Assembly (NCBI GenBank): GCA_005406025.1
Contig: BGZK01000287.1
Coordinates: 310,001 to 374,000 of the forward strand
Direction of reading: 5' to 3'
DNA: 64,000 nt
Source: Eumeta japonica
Taxonomy: Eukaryota; Arthropoda; Insecta; Lepidoptera; Psychidae
Part shown: in pieces, positions 15,101 through 27,700 of the stretch
How positions within the stretch are numbered: position 1 is the first letter of the stretch
Layout: each line of letters starts with the position of its first letter
Notes under the pieces: generated by a model
Databases searched by the model: none
Seen by the model: the letters and a program-made list of their open reading frames with translations, nothing else
Told to the model about the DNA's origin: nothing
Program-made: the position numbers and the translations under genes

Positions 15101-18100
15101 ATATTATTACGATTATTTAGTTCTATAAAGTACGAACTATATCTTTTCATTAAGGGATTATGTGATAAAGAATAGAATATTAAACTTTAGTAACTTACTA
15201 GTACCAGGATAACCGAGCCATACTTGACGTCTCTCGAGTTTATTATGGGAGTATGGTAAACAGATGGAATATGAAACCTTTTCCACGAAAAAAGTCGCTT
15301 ACGTTCATTTTCAACAATAAATATACAAATAGCAAAGTTTGTGTAAGTGTTTTATGTAAATTGTACCATCTGTAGTTTTGTAGGCACTTATTATTGAGAA
15401 CTAATAACACAGTGACAATGTAATTATCTCAAAATGCTCCAAAAAGACACTAAATAAAGAAGAGTTTAGGTTTTTTTATTGATTTCGTTTTTCCGGGAAA
15501 ACCACCTTTACAGATAAACATAAAGCGAAACTCTATCAAAGTACGAATAACCTTCAAAATCGTTGATGCCCTTACAGAAATATTCAGTATATGTACACAT
15601 GAAAGAATTGCTCACTTTAAATAATAAGATTTATAACAAGGACAATTATTAAGTTGTCGATTGCTAAATATTTTGCGTATCTATGTATAAATAGTTATGC
15701 GTATCTCTCGTATGCGCTAGCTCCTATTTTCTCTTCGTCCTTATAGCGTCATAGCGTCGATATCCACATTCATGAATTGCTCCTAAATTACTCCATATCC
15801 GTGTGAATATTTTTTTGTTGGGCCCATGAAAAGAAAAAGGTAATAGACAATGAGATTACGAATAGAAAAACATACATACCATTTTAACAAACACATTCTT
15901 AGCTTGTCTATGGCGTTCTGGAGAATCGTCTACACGCCGACGAGTAGAGACTACTAAAATCGGTAGTGTATAAGTTATTTTCGTTTGTGAACAATTGAAT
16001 AAGAATTCAAATTGATAGACTCGACCTTTTCTATGATAATCAGAACATAAATACATTATGTAGGATGTATAGAATATTTAAGTAATTTTTTTAAATATAT
16101 TAAATTATGTTTGCAACTGCATAAATGCCCTCTTAATGCTATCGTTAAGTTCGCTATCTTTGGTTAGCGAATGTTGTTTAATCATTCATGTGTTTACGCG
16201 TCTTTGAATTAGGGGGGGTCCAATGATTACGTGAGGCGCTCGGGGTGAGAGGGTCTTGCCAAATATCATGAAATTCTTATTCCACAAGAAACTGGGTTAA
16301 ATCAAACATGTTTTTTCTCTAAAATATGGCTAAATCCTACAAAATTATATTTATTGCTTCACTGAGTTCATGTTTGCAAGCGATAACGGTTTAAAATGGC
16401 TAAATCAGCGAGGCTGAAGGAGCGCTTGATTTTGCTGAAAATCACATGAACATATTTTCAGTAGTCACTTTTGAGACCACACATGAGTGGACTGGATTAG
16501 AATTAATAATCTTTTAAGAATTTCAGTGGTTTCTATTGAAATATATTGTTCGATTTTCTCGCTCTGATTCTAGACTACATTTTTTGAAATCTTAAATACA
16601 AGTTTTTATTATTCGAATATTTTATTTAATAAATCCAATGCGATCAAGCACAGATTAATGTATTTACATTAACAATACGCATTAAAAAAATCTCACATGA
16701 GATTAAGAAGGGGGAGGCACGGCTCGAGCGAAATCTCGCGATATCTTACCAGGATTTTGAGAAATCCTCAAAGTACCCTCACATGTTTGATGGATGCCTC
16801 CTAAGAGAATTGTGTCTGTCGTTAACACGGAACATACAGTTTGATTCAAACTAATTGGCCGCTGTGAAGTGAGCCGTGAACGCGGGTCCGCGCAGGTCGT
16901 TACCCCTGTAACGCCCCGCTGACACCTGATATTTGTTACTGCGACACGACTTGCGACTAACTTGTCAGTTGTCGGTTAGTTTAAATCTACCTGCACTTCT
17001 TCCGGCGGTGTATAGGAGCATGGCCGAGATGTTTCATTTGGGGACACCGCTAGCATTTTATTTAACTGTCAACAATAGGTTATGAATTATAGTTTATTCC
17101 GCCTTCGTCCACTTTTAATGCTATGATTCACGCACGTAAACGCCAATCCTAATGACCACCATCCCGCGCCATTGTCTATGATACGTCCGTCTGCGCCTTT
17201 ATTTCGGCCCGCTGTCGGAGGAAATATTCCTAATGATTTTAGAAATAGAATGGCGAATACATCTTCGTTCATTGTACGTTTTCAGATACCGATATTCAAC
17301 ATGACACAGATAAAGGTGGTGAACGCGTCGCACAACGAAATACAGAGGATACCGAAGGCGTCGTTCCCCAAGCTGTACGAGCTGCACACCGTCGACGTGT
17401 CGCATAACAGGCTGACGGACATATTCAACTCGATATTTCAGAACCTTTTCTCGATCAGGTGAGCTTCCGTTGTGTCGTCTTGCTCTAGATTTTATTGTCT
17501 TCTTTTTGATTATCATTCCACTACAAGGACGACGTCTTAATAACTTTACATTTACAATCGGGATGCTCGGTCTTTGAGACTCCACATGCCGGCCTTTAGT
17601 AAGTCGGTATATGATAATCCTGCGGTGACGCCTGCAATCCATATAACGGCTTTGTGTGCTCGCCGAGGCACAGAACGAAGGGTTTTTATTTGGCTTACAT
17701 TTGGAACTCATCAGTGGATACGTTTACGGTTAGGATGCGGACGTAGTGTTGCCAGATATTAAAGTTACGGTACGGTAACTTTAAGAACAGAAACGGTACA
17801 ATACGGTAAATTATTGGTCTTTTCAGCTCTTGCTCTAGTTTCCTCAGTAATAATATAAATTTCTATAAAAAAATACAAATACTTTTTTATGAATATCAAT
17901 TTGAAACTGTCATTTACACTGCACAAGTATCCACTACAAGTTTTTAACTTCTACAAATAACTGAACTGAAGAAATCGAGATTTTGCTTATAAAAAGATTA
18001 TATTATACCGTTTTATTTCTTATGATTTTTTAATCTCAAGTTTTTGTTATTCTCTTTGTTAAATATAGCTGTTGAGTTTTAAATAGTCTGACAAAAATAT

Positions 18101-18717
18101 ATGTGACAAAGAGATAGGTACCAGCACAAACACAAGGGTTACCATCTAAATTGGTATGGAGCCTAAAAGTAGATTTGTCATTAACGGCGACAATATTTTG
18201 CAGGTATCTAAATTTGAGTCACAACGACATGGTGCAGATAAAACCGTCCACCTTCGGCACGATACCCACTCTGCTGGAGTTGGATTTGTCACATAACAAG
18301 TTGTCCGACGTGTCCAGAGGCAGTCTGGCGAAGTTGGCGAGTTGCAGGGCCTTGGACATCAGCCACAACAGACTGGAGAAGATATTCCAGATTCCGATTA
18401 GTTTAGGGTAAGCGTAAAAATTCAACATTAAGAACATTTTCTTTTATTTCTGCAATTCCTGTATATCTTTTGAATTTATTTAAATACTTTTAGAAGAAAT
18501 AGTCAAGACAAAGTATGAATCATAATAAAAAGTAATTTAAGGTGCTCACAAATTAGTATTTTTGTGGTGTTTTAGAATGAATTAAATAAATATTAAAATA
18601 TTTAAAATAATATTTCGAGTAGTCGAGGAAATAACTAATAGAAGAAGATTCGGTTTAAAATGGAAAAACTAAGAGTTTTATTTATATATCTTATATATAT
18701 ATATATATATGTTTATA

Positions 18718-18781
<64 letters not shown>

Positions 18782-21700
18782 TATATATATTTCTATAGTA
18801 GTTTAGTTTTTTTTGTATCACTCTGGAACAGTACCTATTTATGGCTCACTTCCCCTCCGTTAGATTACCTATTGTTCTTAAAAAGGCCGGCAACACACTA
18901 GCCACTTAACCAGGGTTGTCAGTGTCCATAGGTGACCGGCTTTGTGAATGCTTATTTTCCCTGTATATATTATATATATACCGTATAAAGAAAATGTGTT
19001 CACTGCAAATTGTAAAAATGCAATCTAAAATATTTACATAATCTTTACTTTTATGATAGACTGCAATAGGGTCTTTCTAGTCTTGCAGTAACAATAAATA
19101 AAATGCTTTCGTTGTTGATTAAATTTTTTATGACCTATCTAGAATATTTTATTGTGTTTAATAATTTTGTTCCAGAGAATTAAACTTTTCATACAACAAT
19201 CTATCAGAGATAAAAACGAATACTTGGCCAGCGATGAACGCATTATTGAGATTGGACCTCTCGCACAACACGTTAGAGGATCGATTGGACTCCGACAGCT
19301 TTAGAGGTCTGCTCACTTTGCAGAAACTGGATTTGTCGGCCAACATGTTGACCAAACCGCCCTGGGAGGCGTTAAGTAGTTTGACCAGTTTACAATATAT
19401 TTATATGAGGGTTAGTAGTAGATACGATAAACAATGATTTCTATATAAAAAAAGTCTTACTCTTAAGTAAATTAATTAGACTTTATTTCAGTATTTATTA
19501 ATGTTTAATGGTTTAGTTTTACGAAACTTTTTTTTATTATTATTAATCCCACCACTTTGATATCTTTCCAAGGAATATTATTGTTAATATTCCTTGGAAA
19601 TATTTAAATATAAAAATATTTATTTTTTCAAAAAGTTATTATCTACTTTATTTTCTGCACAAATTCTTGGAGCCTTATTATAAATACGGCTCTCGAGTAG
19701 TCCTAGTGTCAGCTCGTAAACAAAATTATCAGCTTTGGTGATACGACAATAGAAATTACTGTTGTTAACTGGTTCCGAGTTATTTCCCGTCCATGCAACG
19801 GTGGCGTTTGAAGTAATCGTTGGATCGCGTTAGTTGTAAACATCGTGACCGCTGTTGAAAACATACTGTTACGAGCTGTGCTATGCTAAATTACAGAATT
19901 ATAATCGCTTTTAAAGAGCATATAGAATTAGCGATTTTTCAGATCTATTTTTTAATGTTACGAATTTTGGCTAAATTTCGCATAATATTAAATGACTAAC
20001 TGTGAAGGCATTTCTCATTTTTAGAATTCTGTACCTCAAAATAAAAAAAATGGCAACCTTACAGGGCCATTATCGCGTTATTAACAGCGTTAATTGTCGT
20101 CAGATTGTCGAATGAATGATGGTGATGCTTAATTCGTGTTAAATAGGTTTGCTTGTCTCTGGGTATGTACGTATCTAGAATTCCTTATACCCTCGAAACA
20201 TTCCAACGGCTGGATAGATTTTAATTGAAATTATGTGTCTATCGATTTCCCAAAGCCGTGGGATGATTATATAGACTGCGTTTGTTTTTATGAAACTAGA
20301 ATTGCAGCCGTAAAATACAAAATGGCGGTAAAGATGAAATAAAAAATGTATATTATATTGAGCACCATATTGAATAGGTCTCTCAAACTCAAGATGATTG
20401 ACTCAGAGTGTTTAAATCGCATTTGACCTTTTTCCAAATCGTAGACTAATACAATGAAGCATTTTCTAACTCTGAAATAATTGCATTGGGTCTTGTTTTA
20501 CAATATCTTTGTCAGATTTTTACTTTTTTGGGATCTAAATAAATTTTTCGAGTACTTTTTTTTGAAGTGTCGAAATAACTTCTTCGTTGACTTCGTCAGC
20601 GCAGTTTGCGTTTGTGATTGTCATGTGCAATAGTCGTTTGTTTTTTTTTTGCATACAATGATTTGGATTACAAACATGGTTACAAACCTGTCACAGTGTG
20701 TTATCCTAATACTCAGTAACATTGTGATGATCGCTGCCTTATGTGTCTTATAAAATAAATTAATCTACATGCACCAAAGAACTTACTAATGTATTTAATT
20801 CATGTAATGATAACCTGCCTCCGTTTAAGGACAATAATCTGACGTCACTCAGCAAATCCGCCTTCGGAAGGTTACCCACGATGTTCGAAGTGGACTTAAC
20901 TAATAACCAGATCTCGGATATCAGCCAGAGGGCCTTCGAAGGCCTGCAGCAGCTCATCAACTTGACGCTGACTAATAACGAATTAAGAAGTATACCCAAC
21001 GAGGCTTTCAAGGGATTGGTCGCCTTGAGGTAAAATAACGTTTCACACTTCACGGTTCTTATATTTGTTAAGCACGTTAACTTCACGCCAATCGTCGAGT
21101 TTTAAGTGGTTAAAATCAATGTTACAAAGTATTTATGGGGATTCTATTATTTAGGCTTATAGTTAGAACTTGGTATTTCGACTCTCTTGAACAATAAACC
21201 CTTGAAATCGGGGTGAGAATTGGTAAAAATTTACAAGCAGACCATTTGAAACGCCGTTGTAATCGATTTCAGCCCTTCCAAAAAAATCGTACCAGGCAAA
21301 CTTCATGTTTGTGCGAATGTCAGAGCTAGGGGGCGTCGACGTGAACACCGAGATTTAACTTAGCGGGCCGTGATTAGATAGAAAATACATATATATATAT
21401 AGAATATAGAGATGTGCTATTCCAGTGCTACCAGCGAGTATCAGCGCTCGAGGCTTCGTAAGTTGATAGAGGCCAAGAGTCCAAAGGCACTTTTGAATGC
21501 TCATAGACAATTAAAGGGGACATTTTTCGTAAGAAATGACTCAAAGCAATATGTATCCAATTCGAAATTAGGATGAGGATTTATTTTAGGAACTGATTAA
21601 TATTAGGACTCGAAATTGGGATCGTAATCAAAATTTGAATCTATTTAGGATATTGAATTACCAAAAAGTTTAAAAAATAATACTTAAGTTCCTAACTAAC

Positions 21701-24700
21701 CTCCACAGGAGATTGGACCTGTCATACAATTATTTGGAGAAAATCGACAACAAAACGCACGGCCTGCTGGACGACTGCCTCTCGCTGGAGATGGTAAGGC
21801 CTTCGTGTCCGTCAACCGACATCGACCACAAACACTTTTACTTATTTACTTTCCACTTGCATCGTAGCACACTGAGTGAAAAGGGAAAAATGGATGTATA
21901 AGTGATTTTTAATAACAGAACGTCGACCGGCGCTCACACCTTTCAAAACACATAAAGGAATGAAAACAATTAGCAGAAATAATACCTTTTTCTGAAAATA
22001 TGTGACCACTTAACATCCTATGTTTTAGACCGTAAAATTTTCGTCTATAGTACAACGCACGAAACTCTGCCGCTCTGAATTGTCTTCAAATATTGTTATG
22101 TAACATGTTCAACGCTCCCCGACCCCCCCTTCTCCCTCGCATTTCTATTTTACACCATTGCAACGCTTTCGTGATTAACTACATAGCGGTTGAGTTACGT
22201 GCGTTGTACGGTACTATTCAATATATATTTTTCCAATTATGTATCGCTCCGACTTGTCCCCTATCGTTCTATTTAGAATTAGGAGTTTTATATTGACACA
22301 ATTATTTTTAAGTAATTAGGATATTGTTTTTAATTCGTTTACTTAATTAAAATAAATCTTCCACTTATACAAATATTCGGTTCTCAACATAATAACTACC
22401 TGTGTCGAGCAAAATTAATTAAATATTTTTTGAAAATTCTTTTTTTTTTTTTGTTCCATCATGTAAAATTCAAATACTTTGCCCCTTTGTAGGTGAACCT
22501 GAGCCACAACAATTTCGGTTTCCTCACTAAAAAGACTTTTGCCTACGACCAGTATATACCCTACAGGCTGCTGGAAGTGGACCTCAGCGACAACGCCATC
22601 CCTGTGCTGACGCACGACTTCACCATAGCCACCAAGAAAGTCAAGAAGTTGAATCTATCCAACAACAATATAAACGACATAAGGAATAGTAGGTGTTCAA
22701 TTTGCTTAGAAATTAACGAATATCTGGCCATAACATTGTACAGTTAGCATTAATTTCCGGTCTTCGCAAAAAAATCCCTGGACTTTTGTAGTGTTGCCAA
22801 CGCGAATTTTTATAGCTCGAAACTCTTTATCAACTATGGTCATACCAATCGAAAAGCTCTTCCGGTTACTCCGGCATCTGATATCTATCATTTTTGTATA
22901 AAGACAAAAATATAAAAATCGTACTAATGACAGGGTTTTATAATATGAAACCAAATGGGAGTGAATTATGTAAAACTTATTATAGCCGAAGTCCAAGTTA
23001 TAATACAAATATAATTGTGGAATCACAAATAAATATTCATAAGAATTTAAGAAATGCACTAGAAAACATTCCTCGCCTTAACTATATATATAATGATATG
23101 AAAAAAATGTAAAGCGCTATAGTAAATGTGTGGGTTCAATTCCCAAGAGTTGCATTTAACTTCCCTCAGACAGAGGGGCGTCGTAAGTTTGACATGTGTG
23201 TCTGTCTGTGACGTCGTAGCTCTCGAACGGTTGAAACGATTTCGACTTAGTATTTTTGTCTGAAAGGTGACTCGATAAAAGCCTTCTTATCTGTGATTCA
23301 AGAAAATCTGTTCAGCCGTTTGAAGATTATCTGCCTCTTTCTAGTCGATGAGCGTGTTGACCTGACCGATTCGAAATCCGGTATTCTGTTATTTCAATGA
23401 CATTAGAAGATATAACTTTGGACTGTGCTGCAGCATCACCTAGAATTAGTTGGTCACTCAACTCCCCACCAACTTGCAGCAGAGCTATTGCGTTTGGGGT
23501 CATAGGAATGATCTTAATGAATACATTATGGATAGATAAACTGGCTTCCGTCCGCAGTTTCGTCCGTAGACAATGAGTTCATTTACTTTGTGCGCCGCCC
23601 GATCACGCTCTCACTCATCATTCCGGTCTCGATTCTGGTATCGATGCTACTTTTGATTCCAAATTCGGTCTAGATCTAAATAGATTCAGATTTTGATCCC
23701 TCATTGTCCCTGAATATAACAAGGCACCGTGGTGTACGGTAAGGGAGGACGGACTATGCACGTGAAAAGTGGTTTAAAGGAATCGAGTGTATGAATTGTT
23801 AGTATTTGGTAAGATAGAGTAGGGCGTTGAATACAGTGTGCTAGGATGGTGTAGCACGCTACAGATTACAGACTATAAAAACTATGGTTAAGTACGACTA
23901 TGGTGCTTGAGGTAGTTTAATTGGTTCTGGTATTGAAGCTACTGGTAATAGCTTTAAGTTAGATTTGAGAAGTATTCCAATACTAAAATATTTTTAAATA
24001 ATAAATCACAACACTTAGTACAAAATTAAAGTATCAAAGTCCTGCTTCTTGATCTTTGCTATTCTGCTTAAGCTCATCTGTCCTGAGGATTATTATACAG
24101 TCTTCTGTGATTGCGTTCACGAATAACAAAACCCTGCAAGCTTTTTATGCCATATAAGGAGACGCCTTAGCCTTAAATCGCCTATTTTACTACGTTTCCA
24201 CACTATGGTCGACCATAGTGTGTCTACTATTAATACATAAAGTTTAAAAAGTGAGGAAGTTATATTAAAAATTTAAAAAACTCCTGGTTTAAAAAAAACC
24301 TTTAAAAAGTAAAAAAAATACATATTGGCTCTTTAAGTTTAATATAAGTAGTAGGTAATATTTTAATCCTAGCCTCGTCGTGTCGGGGAACTGCTAAATT
24401 GGTAAATAAAATAACAGTATACAATTAAAACTGACATAATGTGAGTTGCAAATACAAGCAAGCTACCTACCTATCGTAAATAAATATCCAAATTCCATAT
24501 CTGATTTCATCAGTATCTGATTTTCTGTGTCTACGTTTTAATTAAAACTTAGTGGTTCCCAGATATGACGACATTTGGATCAAAATATTAGCCACTACTT
24601 ATATTGTACTTAAAGGGCCAATACGTATTATTTCTTTTTTCTTTTTAGAGGTATGTTTGTGTCGGGGTTCCTTTTTTAATTTTTAATTAAATTTTTGGAT

Positions 24701-27700
24701 ACAGTATTAAATTTTAAGCTTCATACATATTTATCGGCTTAATAGTCGATGACTTGAACATAAATAATTTAGGCCTTAGTCTATATTTACTGTAATTAGG
24801 TTATTTTCGTCCAGTGTTTTATAGTTCTTAAGATCATAAAGGGTTTTTTTAATAAAGAACCCTGCATATACAAAGTAATACAAAAGAACAGTTTTGCTAG
24901 ATATTAGGTATCGGTTTGAAGTGAGCCTTTGAAAATAAAATTCAACAAAGAACACTTTTTTACCTTAAAAGAATTTGAATTATTTCCTATTTAGTTCGTA
25001 AAATTAAACTAATTTGATTCTAATCTAATCTCAATATGGTTTGAAAACGTCACTACTCTCTTCCGATTGTTTGACTAGCGGCCTCTGGACATACCTCCGG
25101 TGTCGCATGTGTGTAGCACATTATACAAAGTTTCACGTAGTACCTGGTGTGTAGGTTTAGGGTTGTTGTTAGTAACACTATTAGAAGACGGTCGGTGTGC
25201 CCAGTGATCTTGCCTCGATGTCAAAAAATCACTTCCAAAGAGAACGAGAGGATTTTTTCGCTTAGAATTTCATAATCAAACGGTATTGGTGTATGGTCTG
25301 CTTTTATTCTGTGGTAAATGGAATTAGATAGGTATTCAAAAGATAGTTATTTTAATTTTCATTTAAATTGTTTCAGATGTATTGGGGAATTTGACGTCTT
25401 TGCAAATCCTGGATCTCACTAACAACAGACTGAAAGGTTTGGCTTCTAGGACTTGTGAGTATTGTTGATGTAAAGCGCGTATTTCCTGTTGATCACTGTA
25501 CACTCATGTAAATATAAAGGTTATGCAAGTTTGATTTGGCGTAAAATACATTGCACTGTCATTGAATCGGTGGGTAGACATAAAAATAAATTTAGTAGGA
25601 TTTGAATTACGTCCGGTTGTGAAATGAGGTTTTTCAGAAAACATTGATAAGTTATGCTACCGGTTTCGATAACTTTGATTTTTGTTCAAAAACCCCCATT
25701 TTTTTTTCAGCGGACACAAAATTTGAATTGCCGGAAAATTTGTCGGAATTGTACTTATCTAATAATATATTAGAATCTTTGCCAGTCGACAAAATCGTTG
25801 GCTCCCCGACTCTAAAGAAACTCGATGTAAGAAATAATGCGCTAAGTAGTTTCGACCCTAAGCTGGTAGAAAAGATAAAAAGTGATGGGCTTCAAGTATA
25901 CTTTGAAGGTAAACTTGTTTATATATTTTTTATATTTATATTTAGTTTTATGATTATTTTTATTATACAATAATCAAATAATGATTCTTTAATTTATTTT
26001 TCATAAGAATGAAACTTTTTCTAACCATATTTTACAATTAATTCTGTATTGTATTCTTATATTTTTATATAGAATGGACTAGATACAATAACAAAATATG
26101 GATTCCCTTCAGATTAAGAAAAACCTCTAAGCCATTATTAAATTTTTATAGCCAAAATATTTCACATGAGCCTACTAAAATGTGACGTCAAAGTCCGTAT
26201 TTTATTCTTGTAGGTATTTTGAAATCTACTAAAATTAATTTTATCTTCGTTATATATTTTCATATTGGTCTGAAAAATAATTTTACTGTTTCCTGCTGTC
26301 TAGATAATTCTTAGATATTCTCAAGCACAATATCTCTCTGTCTGTCTGTATGCTTGTGCACCTGTTGCTTGAGAACCACTGATCCGATTGACATGATTGT
26401 TTTTTTCATTACAAAAACAGTTTATCTGGCCAGATTTTAGTATATAATAGCTTTTGCCCACGGCTTCGTTCACGTAAATTTAGAACAGACTTCTTGATCT
26501 CCACACGACCGCCCACAGTGATCCAAGAGTAGGTCAAGATTAACACCGGTCCGGGAGCTTTTTTTGGGGAAATAATTTAGCATCAGTACGCGCGTCTTCG
26601 ATACAAGAGTATGCGTTCTTTGTAATAATTTGATCGGACCTGAAACCAGGACAGGGTCGGAATTGTGAGAGGGGCCGTCATCGGTGGATAGAAAAGATCA
26701 AGTGATTTATTTTTGTGGTTACACGAACGGAGCCGAGGGCAAAACTTGGTAGTCGATAAATGTATTTTCTTCTTAATTATTGCTTTTTTTCTTTTTCAGG
26801 TAACCAGCTTATGTGCGACTGTTTCACGAGGCCCTTAAAGCACTATTTAAACCATTTATCGGACAGCACTCCAAACTAACCCTGATAACATGATGACGGA
26901 CAGCCGCATAAAGCGTCGCAAACGACGGCTTTGCCGGGCGCCGTGAGGTCAGGCGTGGCGATGATGTACAGCCCCCTTTGTTGGACCTTTCTATCCTGCT
27001 CTTCGATGTTTCATCCCTGCTTCAGGGTAACCCTGTAAAAAGCAAAACTATATGGGCCAAGTAAAACACCTCCAGAGCCGGTCCCGAGGTAGTCATATAC
27101 AAGGATCACTCACTGAAAGTAAGGAGATAATGCGAGTGTGCGGTGAGCGGTAGCGACGTAGTAGTCGGTGCGTTAATCAAGTCCTGACAATAAGCCAACT
27201 ACTGATGCGTTTTGATCTTAAGTACAACCGACTACGAGCTTCGTGCCTCGGACACCCCGTTAAGTTGTCGGTCCCGGACGTCCGCGTGCGGTGTCCGTGT
27301 GTCGTGCCCACGTCGTCGATGACGTTAGCGGCGCTTCTCTTATTCTTCCTCTTTTCTTCCAGCGCTCAAGACGCGATGTACGCCAACTGGTTCGTGCTGT
27401 CGTCAGAGGACGTCGCGGACTTCGCCGTACTCATAAGAGATAGCAAAAATAACGTATTTTATAATAAAGCGGTCGCTTACACCATGCGCTCGTTGACGAT
27501 AACCATAGATGAAGATTTGACAGATGCTATACAAAATGGCGGCAGTTTAGAACTGTGTATACAGACCAAAAACTCGCAACACTACGCGAGAAAATGGTAT
27601 CCGAACCAGTGCAGGAGTCTGCCGAAAGATTTTAATTCTCTACCCAAGAAGTTGAACGTCGATAAAAGAAGATTGGTGGGTAAGAAGAAGTCGAGAGGAT

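Noticed and set aside
17199..17711. 170-aa minus-strand open frame
   Set aside because: It is antisense to LRR exon 9 and intron sequence, has Arg-rich low-complexity content and no domain; the plus strand carries a phase-consistent LRR exon.
26877..26950. Reading TNPDNMMTDSRIKRRKRRLC after a one-base shift as the true LRRCT continuation
   Set aside because: It needs an unproven indel, supplies only one further Cys and then must skip the better LRRCT half at 27223-27296; kept only as an alternative.
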